This document shows positions 1 to 5,791 of a stretch of 6,122 nt of DNA, in pieces. Both the position numbers and the translations under genes were made by a program. The stretch is taken from assembly GCA_016882165.1 (NCBI GenBank), contig VHBV01000079.1, positions 1 to 6,122 on the forward strand. The letters run 5' to 3'. This stretch comes from Candidatus Pelagibacterales bacterium. GTDB lineage: Bacteria; Pseudomonadota; Alphaproteobacteria; Rickettsiales; UBA1997. The number at the start of each line of letters is the position of its first letter. Within the stretch, counting starts at the first letter, position 1. The notes beneath the pieces were generated by a model. That model worked only from the letters and a program-made list of their open reading frames with translations. It had not been told where the DNA came from and did not search any database.

Positions 1-106
1 TGCATCAAGCAAGTCAATTAGTAAAGAACTAGAATCAATTAGCAAAGAACAAGGAAGTGAAGTCGCTCCAAATACAGATAAACCTTCTGCCCCAGCAGTT
101 GAATAA
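1..106 (+). CDS. C-terminal end of an unidentified protein (5' part outside window)
   Basis: A frame open from the window edge (first full codon at 2) ends at TAA 104-106 and gives 34 residues. The tail is hydrophilic and low in complexity, rich in Ser, Lys, Glu, Pro and Ala, and ends in KPSAPAVE. It contains two adjacent copies of a seven-residue unit, SISKELE and SISKEQG, encoded at 14-34 and 35-55 with 18 of 21 bases alike. No domain can be seen, so I cannot name the gene. Only 18 nt separate it from gcvT, with no terminator between, so it is probably transcribed with gcvT. The evidence that it is coding is the open frame, the protein-like composition and the tight spacing. It could still be a chance open frame, since it is short and cut by the window edge. 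Confidence 0.5.
   Translation, partial: ASSKSISKELESISKEQGSEVAPNTDKPSAPAVE
14..55 (+). repeat. Imperfect tandem repeat, two 21-bp units
   Basis: Units 14-34 and 35-55 match at 18 of 21 positions and are in frame with the partial upstream gene, giving a repeated heptad (SISKELE / SISKEQG). Further copies may lie before the window start. Confidence 0.6.
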
Positions 107-124
107 ATTAAAATAGTATAAATT

Positions 125-1225
125 ATGAAAACTACTGCTCTAAATCAAACTCACCGCAATCAAGGTGCCAAAATGGTTGAATTTGCTGGATATGACATGC
201 CAGTACAATACAGCGATGGAATGCTTAAAGAACATGAATGGACACGTTCTGGAAACGTTGGTATCTTTGATGTTTCTCATATGGGTCAGTTTTTCATTGA
301 AGGTGATGAGGTTGTGAAATTTTTATCTCATATAACGCCAACTGACTTTTCTTTGAGCACACCAAATCTTGCAAAATACACTGTTCTTACCAATCCAGAA
401 GGCGGCATTATTGATGATTTGATCATCACAAAATTGACCGACACTAAATTTTTTATTGTTCTAAATGCCGGCTGCAAAGAAAAAGACTCTGCATGGATTA
501 GAAAAAACTTACCATCAGAAATTTCTTTCAATGAACTTTCTGACAGATCTTTGATTGCAGTACAAGGTGGCAAAGCAGAAGAAATTTTAAATAAATTTTT
601 ATCTTCAGGAAATCTAAGCGAACTTCCTTACATGAATATTGGTTTTTACAAACTAAAATCTGGCGAAGAAGTTTTCATCAGCCGCACTGGATACACTGGA
701 GAAGATGGTTTTGAAGTTTCAATTCCAAATTCTGCTGCTGCGAAGTTTTGGTTAGATTTATCTACTCAAACAGAAGTTAAACCAATTGGCCTTGGTGCGC
801 GCGATTCACTTCGTTTAGAAATGGGCTATCCACTTTATGGTCACGATTTGGACGATACAACTTCTCCTATCGAAGCTGCTTTGGGTTGGGTTGTTAGCAA
901 AAGCAACACTAGCTTTATTGGCTCAGAAAGAGTTTTAAAAGAAAAAGCAGAAGGTGCAAAACGCAAAAGAATTGGTGTTAAATTGCTTGATCGAGGCATT
1001 GCTCGTGAAGGTACAGAAATTAGAAAAAATGGTATAAAAATTGGCACTTTATCAAGTGGCGGTTTTTCACCGAATTTAAAAGTTTCAATTGGTCAAGGTT
1101 ACTTCGACACAGCTTTAGCAAAAGTTGGTGATGAAGTAACTGCTGTTGTTCGTGACCGTGAAATTCCAGCGGTTTTAACTTCTCCAGTCTTTGTGGAAGC
1201 TAAAACTAAATCAGTAAAAAAATAA
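125..1225 (+). CDS. gcvT: Aminomethyltransferase (glycine cleavage system T protein)
   Basis: GcvT takes the aminomethyl group carried on lipoylated GcvH and, with tetrahydrofolate, releases ammonia and makes 5,10-methylene-THF, in the cytoplasm. The 366-residue product is full length for the family. Visible landmarks: GIFDVSHMGQ (46-55), the folate-site segment GGIIDDLI (93-100; the family's essential aspartate is probably Asp97), SRTGYTGEDGFEV (186-198), and LGARDSLRLEMGYPLYGHD (223-241) followed by SPIEAALGW. The C-terminal barrel domain runs from about residue 280 to the end. The ATG at 125 gives the usual family N-terminus (MKTTALNQTH). No Shine-Dalgarno is visible before it. It follows the preceding frame by 18 nt and is followed by gcvH after 20 nt, so the pair is an operon. 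No glycine riboswitch can be placed upstream, because that sequence appears to be coding. The SHMGQ and DDL motifs separate it from YgfZ and dimethylglycine dehydrogenase relatives. Confidence 0.97.
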   Translation: MKTTALNQTHRNQGAKMVEFAGYDMPVQYSDGMLKEHEWTRSGNVGIFDVSHMGQFFIEGDEVVKFLSHITPTDFSLSTPNLAKYTVLTNPEGGIIDDLIITKLTDTKFFIVLNAGCKEKDSAWIRKNLPSEISFNELSDRSLIAVQGGKAEEILNKFLSSGNLSELPYMNIGFYKLKSGEEVFISRTGYTGEDGFEVSIPNSAAAKFWLDLSTQTEVKPIGLGARDSLRLEMGYPLYGHDLDDTTSPIEAALGWVVSKSNTSFIGSERVLKEKAEGAKRKRIGVKLLDRGIAREGTEIRKNGIKIGTLSSGGFSPNLKVSIGQGYFDTALAKVGDEVTAVVRDREIPAVLTSPVFVEAKTKSVKK

Positions 1226-1234
1226 TAAAAATTT

Positions 1235-1240
1235 AAGGAG
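1235..1240 (+). promoter_or_regulatory. Strong Shine-Dalgarno of gcvH
   Basis: AAGGAG lies 5 nt before the ATG at 1246. It is the only strong ribosome binding site in the window; the other five start codons have no comparable purine box. Confidence 0.85.
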
Positions 1241-1245
1241 TAAAA

Positions 1246-1611
1246 ATGAGATTTACTAAAGATCATGAGTGGATTAAAATTGAAGGCGATGTTGCAACAA
1301 TTGGTATCACAGAATACGCAGCAGAAGCTTTAGGAGAATTAGTTTATGTTGAATTACCAAAAGTTGGTAATAAATACAATAAACATGATGCTTTTGCAGT
1401 TGTAGAATCTTCAAAATCAGCAAGTGACGTTTACATTCCTGTTGCAGGAGAAGTAGTTGCAGCTAACGATTCTCTAACTTCTCAACCAGAACTAGTTAAC
1501 AACTCATCTTACGAAAATGGTTGGATTGCTAAAGTTAAAATCAGCAATTCTGCTGACTTAGATGATACAATGGATGAGGCTTCTTACAAAGATTTTTTGA
1601 AAAATCAATAA
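1246..1611 (+). CDS. gcvH: Glycine cleavage system H protein (lipoyl carrier)
   Basis: GcvH carries the aminomethyl intermediate on a lipoyl-lysine arm between GcvP, GcvT and the L protein (dihydrolipoamide dehydrogenase). The 121-residue product is close to the usual 125-130. It begins with the family signature FTKDHEWIKIEGDVATIGIT (3-22), continues with LGELVYVELPKVG (29-41), and contains the lipoylation site VVESSKSASDVYIP (52-65) with Lys57 as the modified residue. PELVNNSSYENGWIAKVKI (81-99) is the usual C-terminal part. ESSKSAS replaces the commoner ESVKAAS but keeps the lysine. The ATG at 1246 is fixed by the AAGGAG box at 1235-1240. In many bacteria gcvP follows at once; here the next gene is pth on the opposite strand, so the P protein must be encoded elsewhere if the system is complete. 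Its lipoylation also needs enzymes not seen here. Confidence 0.97.
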   Translation: MRFTKDHEWIKIEGDVATIGITEYAAEALGELVYVELPKVGNKYNKHDAFAVVESSKSASDVYIPVAGEVVAANDSLTSQPELVNNSSYENGWIAKVKISNSADLDDTMDEASYKDFLKNQ

Positions 1612-1722
1612 TTGGCAATAATTGGGTACTATAAGTAGCAAAATAAACTCTTTGTTGTTTTAGCAAATAAAGAAGTAACACTTTTGTGTACAACAAATAT
1701 TTTAGTTGATATAGTAAAATTA

Positions 1723-1756
1723 AATTTTCAGAGTCCCTAAAAAGACTCTGAAAATT
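1723..1756. terminator. Perfect 13-bp hairpin between convergent gcvH and pth (possible bidirectional terminator)
   Basis: The arms 1723-1735 and 1744-1756 are exact reverse complements and flank an 8-nt loop. The core CAGAGTC/GACTCTG is flanked by T's on the left and A's on the right, so neither transcript ends in the U-run of a standard intrinsic terminator. The right arm includes bases of the pth stop codon (1755-1757). It could be a terminator or a 3'-end protecting hairpin. The convergent position supports a 3'-end role; the missing U-tract weakens the terminator call. Confidence 0.55.
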
Positions 1757-2318
1757 ATCTATAGAACTTATTCATAAAATCTTCCATTTTTCCTTCAAAC
1801 AGCTCTTCTATCAAATCAGAAATTTTCTCATTAATTTTATCGATTTTTGCTAACTCATCAGAACTGAATTTACCAAGTACATAATCTGCTGTAGAATATT
1901 CCTTATTTGCAGGTCTTCCAACACCAAGACGTAAACGCATATAATCTTTTCCAATTGCAGAATCTATTGATTTTAAACCATTATGACCTGCACTTCCTCC
2001 TCCAATTTTAACTTTCACTTTTCCTAGTTCTAAATCAACTTCATCATGCAACACTAAAATATTTCTTACATCAATCTTATAAAAATTTGCCGCTTCAAAA
2101 ACTGCAATTCCTGAACGATTCATGAATGTTTTTGGTTTAAGAGCAATAACTTTTTTGCCCAAAATTTCTCCACTAAAAACCTCACTGTTAAACTTTTTAG
2201 CAGAAAGCAAAGAAAAACCATAATCAGCAATAATTTGATCAATTAATAAAAAACCAAAATTATGTCTTGTTATTTCATATTCTTTACCAATATTTCCTAG
2301 TCCAACCAAAAGATACAT
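1755..2318 (-). CDS. pth: Peptidyl-tRNA hydrolase
   Basis: Pth cleaves the ester bond of peptidyl-tRNA that has dropped off ribosomes and recycles the tRNA in the cytoplasm. The 187-residue product is near the usual length (E. coli 194). Family motifs are in order: LLVGLGNIGKEYEITRHNFGF (3-23) with Asn9 and the catalytic His19; KPKTFMNRSG (61-70) with Asn67; LVLHDEVDLELGKVKVK (88-104) with Asp92; GGGSAGHNGLKSI (106-118) with Asn113; and YMRLRLGVGRP (126-136). These correspond to Asn10, His20, Asn68, Asp93 and Asn114 of the E. coli enzyme. The ATG at 2318 gives the standard N-terminus, with no evident Shine-Dalgarno. In many proteobacteria pth sits between rplY and ychF; here it stands alone, convergent with gcvH and divergent from a lipoprotein gene. 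The stop codon is built into a hairpin. Confidence 0.97.
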   Translation of the reverse strand: MYLLVGLGNIGKEYEITRHNFGFLLIDQIIADYGFSLLSAKKFNSEVFSGEILGKKVIALKPKTFMNRSGIAVFEAANFYKIDVRNILVLHDEVDLELGKVKVKIGGGSAGHNGLKSIDSAIGKDYMRLRLGVGRPANKEYSTADYVLGKFSSDELAKIDKINEKISDLIEELFEGKMEDFMNKFYR

Positions 2319-2341
2319 ATATTTATTGAAAAGTTAGATAA

Positions 2342-2372
2342 ATTCTAAAAAATGTAGTTTTAAATTGGTTAA
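2342..2372 (-). promoter_or_regulatory. Weak candidate promoter of pth
   Basis: On the minus strand, TAGAAT (2342-2347) is a 5/6 match to a -10 box and would start transcription about 17 nt before the pth ATG. The best -35 at a tolerable distance is TTAACC (2367-2372) with a long 19-bp spacer. In such AT-rich DNA this could be chance. Confidence 0.25.
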
Positions 2373-2393
2373 TTGTAACATCTTGAAAAGTAT

Positions 2394-2460
2394 TGTCACA
2401 CTGAGCTGAAGCGAAAGATATCAGGAGTTAGATTGCGTAACTTACCTGCTCAGGATGACA
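2394..2460. repeat. 67-bp palindromic intergenic repeat (REP-like)
   Basis: The ends are inverted repeats: 2394-2406 (TGTCACACTGAGC) against the complement of 2448-2460 (TGTCATCCTGAGC), 11 of 13 alike. Inside is a second hairpin, CAGGAGTTA (2422-2430) with TAACT (2438-2442) and CCTG (2445-2448), having a 7-nt loop and a 2-nt bulge. The segment is visibly richer in GC than its surroundings. From general knowledge, ends of the type GTCATCCTGAGC with an inner GAAGCGAA are typical of dispersed intergenic palindromes in many bacterial genomes. That this one is multi-copy is inferred; only one copy is in the window. It lies between pth and the lipoprotein promoter. Confidence 0.75.
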
Positions 2461-2470
2461 CTTATTGTTA

Positions 2471-2479
2471 TGTTATAAT
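2471..2479 (+). promoter_or_regulatory. Extended -10 promoter of the lipoprotein gene
   Basis: TGTTATAAT at 2471-2479 is an exact extended -10 (TGn plus TATAAT). Transcription would begin near 2486, about 33 nt before the TTG start at 2519. No good -35 is seen 16-18 bp upstream, where the right arm of the palindromic repeat lies; extended -10 promoters can work without one. Confidence 0.6.
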
Positions 2480-2518
2480 CGCTTTAAATTAATCTAAATA
2501 AATAACATTTTTTCTAAA

Positions 2519-3646
2519 TTGGCAAAGAATTTAAAACTAAAAAGAATTTTTAGAATAACTTTTTTAATTCTTCTTGCTGGGATTTTTTCTTGCACCACAA
2601 TAAAATTTAAAGAACCTTTTGTATTTTCTAACTTCTCAGAAGTTCAGGAACTTGAAAGACAAGATCATAAGTTTTGTATTTCACTTAACTTAAACTCTGG
2701 GAATGATAATAACTTTACAACTCAAACCTATTGGCAGTGCCGACTTTCTTTAGCAAAAAATCGTTTGAATATCACAAATTTCTCAAACTCTGAAAAAGTA
2801 AACAGCTTTCAAATAAATGACTTAGTTTCAAAAATATCACTGCATATTTCAGAAATTGGTGAGTCAAACTTTACTAAAGAGAATAAAAAACTTGATGAAC
2901 TACAGCATAACCAGTGTCTAAGGCTAGGTTTTAATAATGATACTTTAGATAAAAGTAAAATTGATGATTACTTGTTATGTCGTAAAAGACTCTTAGAAGA
3001 GTATCGTTTTAATGCCCCTTTCGGTAATTTAGATTATCTTGAATACCCAAATAACTCTTACAATATTGATTTTGTAATTGAGCAAAGACAAAAAAAAGAG
3101 GAAGAAAAATTTAATAGCGCAAAAGAAAAATATCCAACTTGCATTAAATATAATTTAAGAAAACAAAATTTTAAAAACTGCACTTTATCTCAAGATAAAT
3201 CAAGACAATGCTTATCAGAAATATCTGGTAAAAAATTCAAGAAGGAACTTGCTGAAAAAATTACTTGTCAAAAGCAATCTTACGTCAATTTTCCAGAATC
3301 TTTTTTGAAGAAAGGTGAAAATGGCAAAAAACTAGAGCTAGAAAAAGTTAAAGCACTAGCTGACGATTATAATTCAAACAGCTTTGTTGCAATTGGTATT
3401 GATGAAATGGAGTTATCAGACTTTAAAGCCAAAACCAAAGAAGAAAAAACTGAAAAAGATCAAAAAGAAATTGCTGAAAAATTTAACAAAAAAACCGATT
3501 TATATAGCAAATATGAACTGATAACTTTGCGCCAAGAGTATATATATAAATGTCAAAAAAATGCTGAAGCAAAAATTTTAGAATATGAAAAGTCTTTAAA
3601 AAGTGAATGTGAAGATATGGCAAAATTTGATATTATTGACGAGTGA
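2519..3646 (+). CDS. Predicted lipoprotein with duplicated cysteine pairs, function unknown
   Basis: I do not recognise this 375-residue protein. The N-terminus is a lipoprotein signal: basic residues (KNLKLKRIFR), a hydrophobic stretch 13-23 and a lipobox-like IFSC with Cys25 as the likely lipidated residue; Phe at -2 is unusual. No in-frame ATG precedes the signal, so TTG 2519 is the best start; the frame is open back to a stop at 2495-2497. After Cys25 come ten cysteines at 53, 74, 133, 154, 208, 221, 231, 250, 345 and 364. Pairs 53/74 and 133/154 have the same spacing in matching contexts (CxxLxxN, then YxxCRxxL), so an internal duplication about 80 residues apart is clear; 208-231 looks like a diverged third copy. 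Residues 187-205 and 263-325 are Lys/Glu-rich and probably helical. Export to the periplasm, with disulfides, is inferred. It has its own promoter and no operon partner. Confidence 0.8.
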   Translation: MAKNLKLKRIFRITFLILLAGIFSCTTIKFKEPFVFSNFSEVQELERQDHKFCISLNLNSGNDNNFTTQTYWQCRLSLAKNRLNITNFSNSEKVNSFQINDLVSKISLHISEIGESNFTKENKKLDELQHNQCLRLGFNNDTLDKSKIDDYLLCRKRLLEEYRFNAPFGNLDYLEYPNNSYNIDFVIEQRQKKEEEKFNSAKEKYPTCIKYNLRKQNFKNCTLSQDKSRQCLSEISGKKFKKELAEKITCQKQSYVNFPESFLKKGENGKKLELEKVKALADDYNSNSFVAIGIDEMELSDFKAKTKEEKTEKDQKEIAEKFNKKTDLYSKYELITLRQEYIYKCQKNAEAKILEYEKSLKSECEDMAKFDIIDE

Positions 3647-3679
3647 TTTCTTCGGCATTTATTTTGACTCTATTAACAA

Positions 3680-3711
3680 CTTAATAAAAACATTTTATTG
3701 TCTTTATTAAG
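3680..3711. repeat. AT-only inverted repeat after the lipoprotein gene
   Basis: Arms 3680-3688 (CTTAATAAA) and 3703-3711 are exact complements around a 14-nt loop; an inner alternative pairs 3683-3689 with 3693-3699. It lies 33 nt after the lipoprotein stop, but no U-run follows on + and the stem is nearly all A/T. It might be a weak transcript end for that gene, or chance. Confidence 0.3.
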
Positions 3712-3725
3712 ATGATTTCATTAAA

Positions 3726-3749
3726 TCAAAAAGATACTTTCTGTATCTT
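3726..3749 (-). terminator. Intrinsic terminator of the trpS-nadA transcript
   Basis: On the minus strand, AAGATAC (3749-3743) pairs exactly with GTATCTT (3737-3731) around the 5-nt loop AGAAA, and the stem runs into a row of T's (3732-3728). This is the normal form of a Rho-independent terminator, although the stem is short (7 bp). Its 5' arm starts inside the nadA stop codon (TAA, 3750-3748). Confidence 0.65.
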
Positions 3750-4719
3750 AAACAGACATTTCCAGCATTTTACGCAAAGGTTTCTCAGCTTTAACTCGCA
3801 AAACTTCATCTAAATTTAATTCACCACCATTTGGTGATTTAGAGCCATATTTCAAAACTAAATACAATTTCTCTAAATTATTTAATTGCATGTGAGGACA
3901 AGTATTACAAAGAGTACAACCCGCTTTGTCAACAAATGGACAATCATAAAATTTAGCAGTTGGATTTTTTAGTTTCATTTGGTGAATAATCATTGGTTCT
4001 GTTAAAACAATAAATTCTGAACCTTGATTTTCTTCCGTGAACTTCAAAAGAGATGAAGTTGAACCAATGTGATGAGCGTAAGAAAGTAAGTTTTGTGGAC
4101 ATTCGGGATGAGCAATAACTTTAGCTTGTGGATAATTAGCAATTAATTTAACTAATTCTTTTTCGCTAAATTGTTCATGAACCATACAAGAACCATTCCA
4201 TAGAATCATTTTACGTCCAGTTTCTTTTTCAATAAACCTTCCTAAATGTTGGTCTGGGGCAAAAATAATCTCTTTATCAGCTGGAATTTGAGCAATAATT
4301 TTTTTAGCGTTTGAAGAAGTAACAATTATATCAGACAAAGCTTTTATCTCAGCGGAACAATTGATATAAGTTACTGCAATTGCTGATGAATGTTTTTTTC
4401 TAAACTCAGCAAATTCTGGAGCACGACAAGAGTCTTCCAAAGAACAGCCCGCCTTTAAATCAGGAATCAGAACTTTTTTTGAAGGAGACAAAATTTTCGC
4501 AACTTCTGCCATAAACTTTACACCACAAAAAACAATTGTGTCAGCATCAGTTTGCGCAGCTTTTCGTGATAAATCTAGTGAGTCACCAATAAAATCTGCA
4601 ATATCTTGAATTTCTGGATCTTGATAAAAATGCGCTAAAATAACAGCATTTTGTTGTTTTTTTAAGCGAAGAATTTCTTCTTCTACATTAACTGGAATTT
4701 GATATATTTCTTTATTCAT
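3748..4719 (-). CDS. nadA: Quinolinate synthase
   Basis: NadA condenses iminoaspartate with dihydroxyacetone phosphate to quinolinate, the precursor of the NAD ring, using an oxygen-sensitive [4Fe-4S] cluster. The 323-residue product lies within the family range. Visible motifs: VILAHFYQDPEIQDIADFIG (26-45), VFCGVKFMAEVAKIL (63-77), IPDLKAGCSLEDSC (85-98), WNGSCMVHEQF (174-184), HPECP (204-208), GSTSSLL (219-225) and CTLCNTCPHM (268-277). By comparison with the E. coli enzyme, the cluster ligands should be Cys92, Cys178 and Cys274, the last being the end of a CxxCxxC motif; all are present. The ATG at 4719 follows the trpS stop by 2 nt, with only a weak GGT-like purine patch upstream, so translation is probably coupled to trpS. 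nadB and nadC are not in the window; iminoaspartate must come from an aspartate oxidase or dehydrogenase encoded elsewhere. Confidence 0.97.
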   Translation of the reverse strand: MNKEIYQIPVNVEEEILRLKKQQNAVILAHFYQDPEIQDIADFIGDSLDLSRKAAQTDADTIVFCGVKFMAEVAKILSPSKKVLIPDLKAGCSLEDSCRAPEFAEFRKKHSSAIAVTYINCSAEIKALSDIIVTSSNAKKIIAQIPADKEIIFAPDQHLGRFIEKETGRKMILWNGSCMVHEQFSEKELVKLIANYPQAKVIAHPECPQNLLSYAHHIGSTSSLLKFTEENQGSEFIVLTEPMIIHQMKLKNPTAKFYDCPFVDKAGCTLCNTCPHMQLNNLEKLYLVLKYGSKSPNGGELNLDEVLRVKAEKPLRKMLEMSV

Positions 4720-4721
4720 AA

Positions 4722-5750
4722 TTATAAACCAACTATTTCAAAAACTTCTCTTCTGGTATTTACAGCAATTTCTTGCGCTTTTAATTTACCATCACGCAAA
4801 ACTTGCTTGATGTAACTTTGGTCTTTTTTAAAATTACTAAGATTTTCTTGAATTGGGCGTAATTTCTCAACCAACAATTCAGCCAAATCAGTTTTGAATT
4901 TTCCATTTCCAGCTGTTTCATATTCTGCAGCAATTAATTGCGGATCTTTATTTGCAAAAGTGGCAAAAATATTAAGCAAATTGTAAATTTCTGGACGATT
5001 TTCATCGTAAGTGATTGTGGCTTGTGAATCAGTTTTAGCTTTTTTAATTTTTTTGAGAATTAAATCTGAACTATCATTTAGGTTAATTCTTGATAAGTCA
5101 GATTCATCTGATTTGCTCATTTTTTTGTTTCCATCTTGCAATGACATAATACGTTTTACCTCTTTTAAAATCATTGGCTCAGGCAGTTTGAAATATTCAT
5201 TTTTGAAACGGCGATTAAAAGCACCAGCAATGTCGCGAGTTAACTCAAGATGTTGTTTTTGATCTTCACCAACTGGAACTAAATCGGCTTTGTAAAGTAA
5301 AATGTCGGAAGCCATTAGAACTGGGTAAGAGTAAAGACCGAGGTTGGCGCTTTCATCTTGAACAACTTGATTAACACGACTTAATCCTTGCATAACCTGA
5401 ACGGTTTTTTGTTTAGTTTTTTCTTTAAACTGAGTCATTCTGTTTAACCAACCAAGCGGAGTCAAAGTTCCAAGAATCCAAGCCATTTCAACATGTTCTG
5501 CCACATCACTTTGCACAAAAATAGTTGATTTTTTAGGATTCAAACCACAAGCCAAATAAACAGCTGCTGCATCCAAAACATTTTGCTGCAACGCTTTTGG
5601 ATCTTGCGGCAAGGTAATTGCATGCAAGTTCATCACACCAAAAATGCAATTATGCTTATCTTGCAAATCAATCCAATTACGAATTGAACCCAAGTAGTTT
5701 CCTAAATGCAAATTTCCAGTTGGTTGTATTCCAGAAAAAACTGTTTTCAT
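4722..5750 (-). CDS. trpS: Tryptophanyl-tRNA synthetase
   Basis: TrpS charges tRNA-Trp with tryptophan using ATP (class Ic synthetase, cytoplasm, dimer). From the ATG at 5750 the product is 342 residues, as usual. It starts MKTVFSGIQPTGNLHLGNYL, with the HIGH-type site HLGN at 15-18, then LHAIT (42-46), GWLNRMTQFKEK (100-111), YPVLMASDILLY (142-153), VGEDQKQHLELTRDI (160-174) and the KMSKS loop at 210-214. The frame stays open to a TTG at 5795 (15 more residues). I reject that start because family members begin at the ATG and the likely transcription start lies between the two. Residues about 117-132 form an extra stretch between FKEK and the GLYSYP motif, not present in the E. coli enzyme as I recall it. 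The frame and catalytic motifs around it are intact. trpS is first in an operon with nadA and divergent from rnpB. Confidence 0.96.
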   Translation of the reverse strand: MKTVFSGIQPTGNLHLGNYLGSIRNWIDLQDKHNCIFGVMNLHAITLPQDPKALQQNVLDAAAVYLACGLNPKKSTIFVQSDVAEHVEMAWILGTLTPLGWLNRMTQFKEKTKQKTVQVMQGLSRVNQVVQDESANLGLYSYPVLMASDILLYKADLVPVGEDQKQHLELTRDIAGAFNRRFKNEYFKLPEPMILKEVKRIMSLQDGNKKMSKSDESDLSRINLNDSSDLILKKIKKAKTDSQATITYDENRPEIYNLLNIFATFANKDPQLIAAEYETAGNGKFKTDLAELLVEKLRPIQENLSNFKKDQSYIKQVLRDGKLKAQEIAVNTRREVFEIVGL

Positions 5751-5762
5751 GTTTTTTAAAAG

Positions 5763-5791
5763 TTGCTTTGAAAGGCGGAGTATTTTATTTT
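5763..5791 (+). promoter_or_regulatory. Candidate rnpB promoter
   Basis: TTGCTT (5763-5768) and TATTTT (5786-5791) are 17 bp apart and predict a start near 5798, just before the expected 5' end of RNase P RNA. The match to consensus is only moderate, but the position fits a gene that must have a promoter close by. Confidence 0.4.

Noticed and set aside
107..124. A -10-like TATAAA stretch just before gcvT
   Set aside because: Transcription from it would start within or after the gcvT start codon, and no -35 is present; co-transcription with the upstream gene fits better.
328..573. Open frame on the minus strand inside gcvT
   Set aside because: It lies fully within a well-supported gene, has no family motifs and no promoter or ribosome site.
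841..1047. Second minus-strand open frame inside gcvT
   Set aside because: Antisense shadow of conserved coding sequence; no independent support.
1651..1697. Inverted repeat TTTGTTGT / ACAACAAA with a smaller ACAC/GTGT hairpin between gcvH and pth
   Set aside because: Stems are short, A/T-rich and mutually exclusive, with a long loop; I cannot tell them from chance or support a small RNA.
5011..5262. Plus-strand open frame opposite trpS
   Set aside because: It mirrors the KMSKS region of trpS and has no recognisable protein features.
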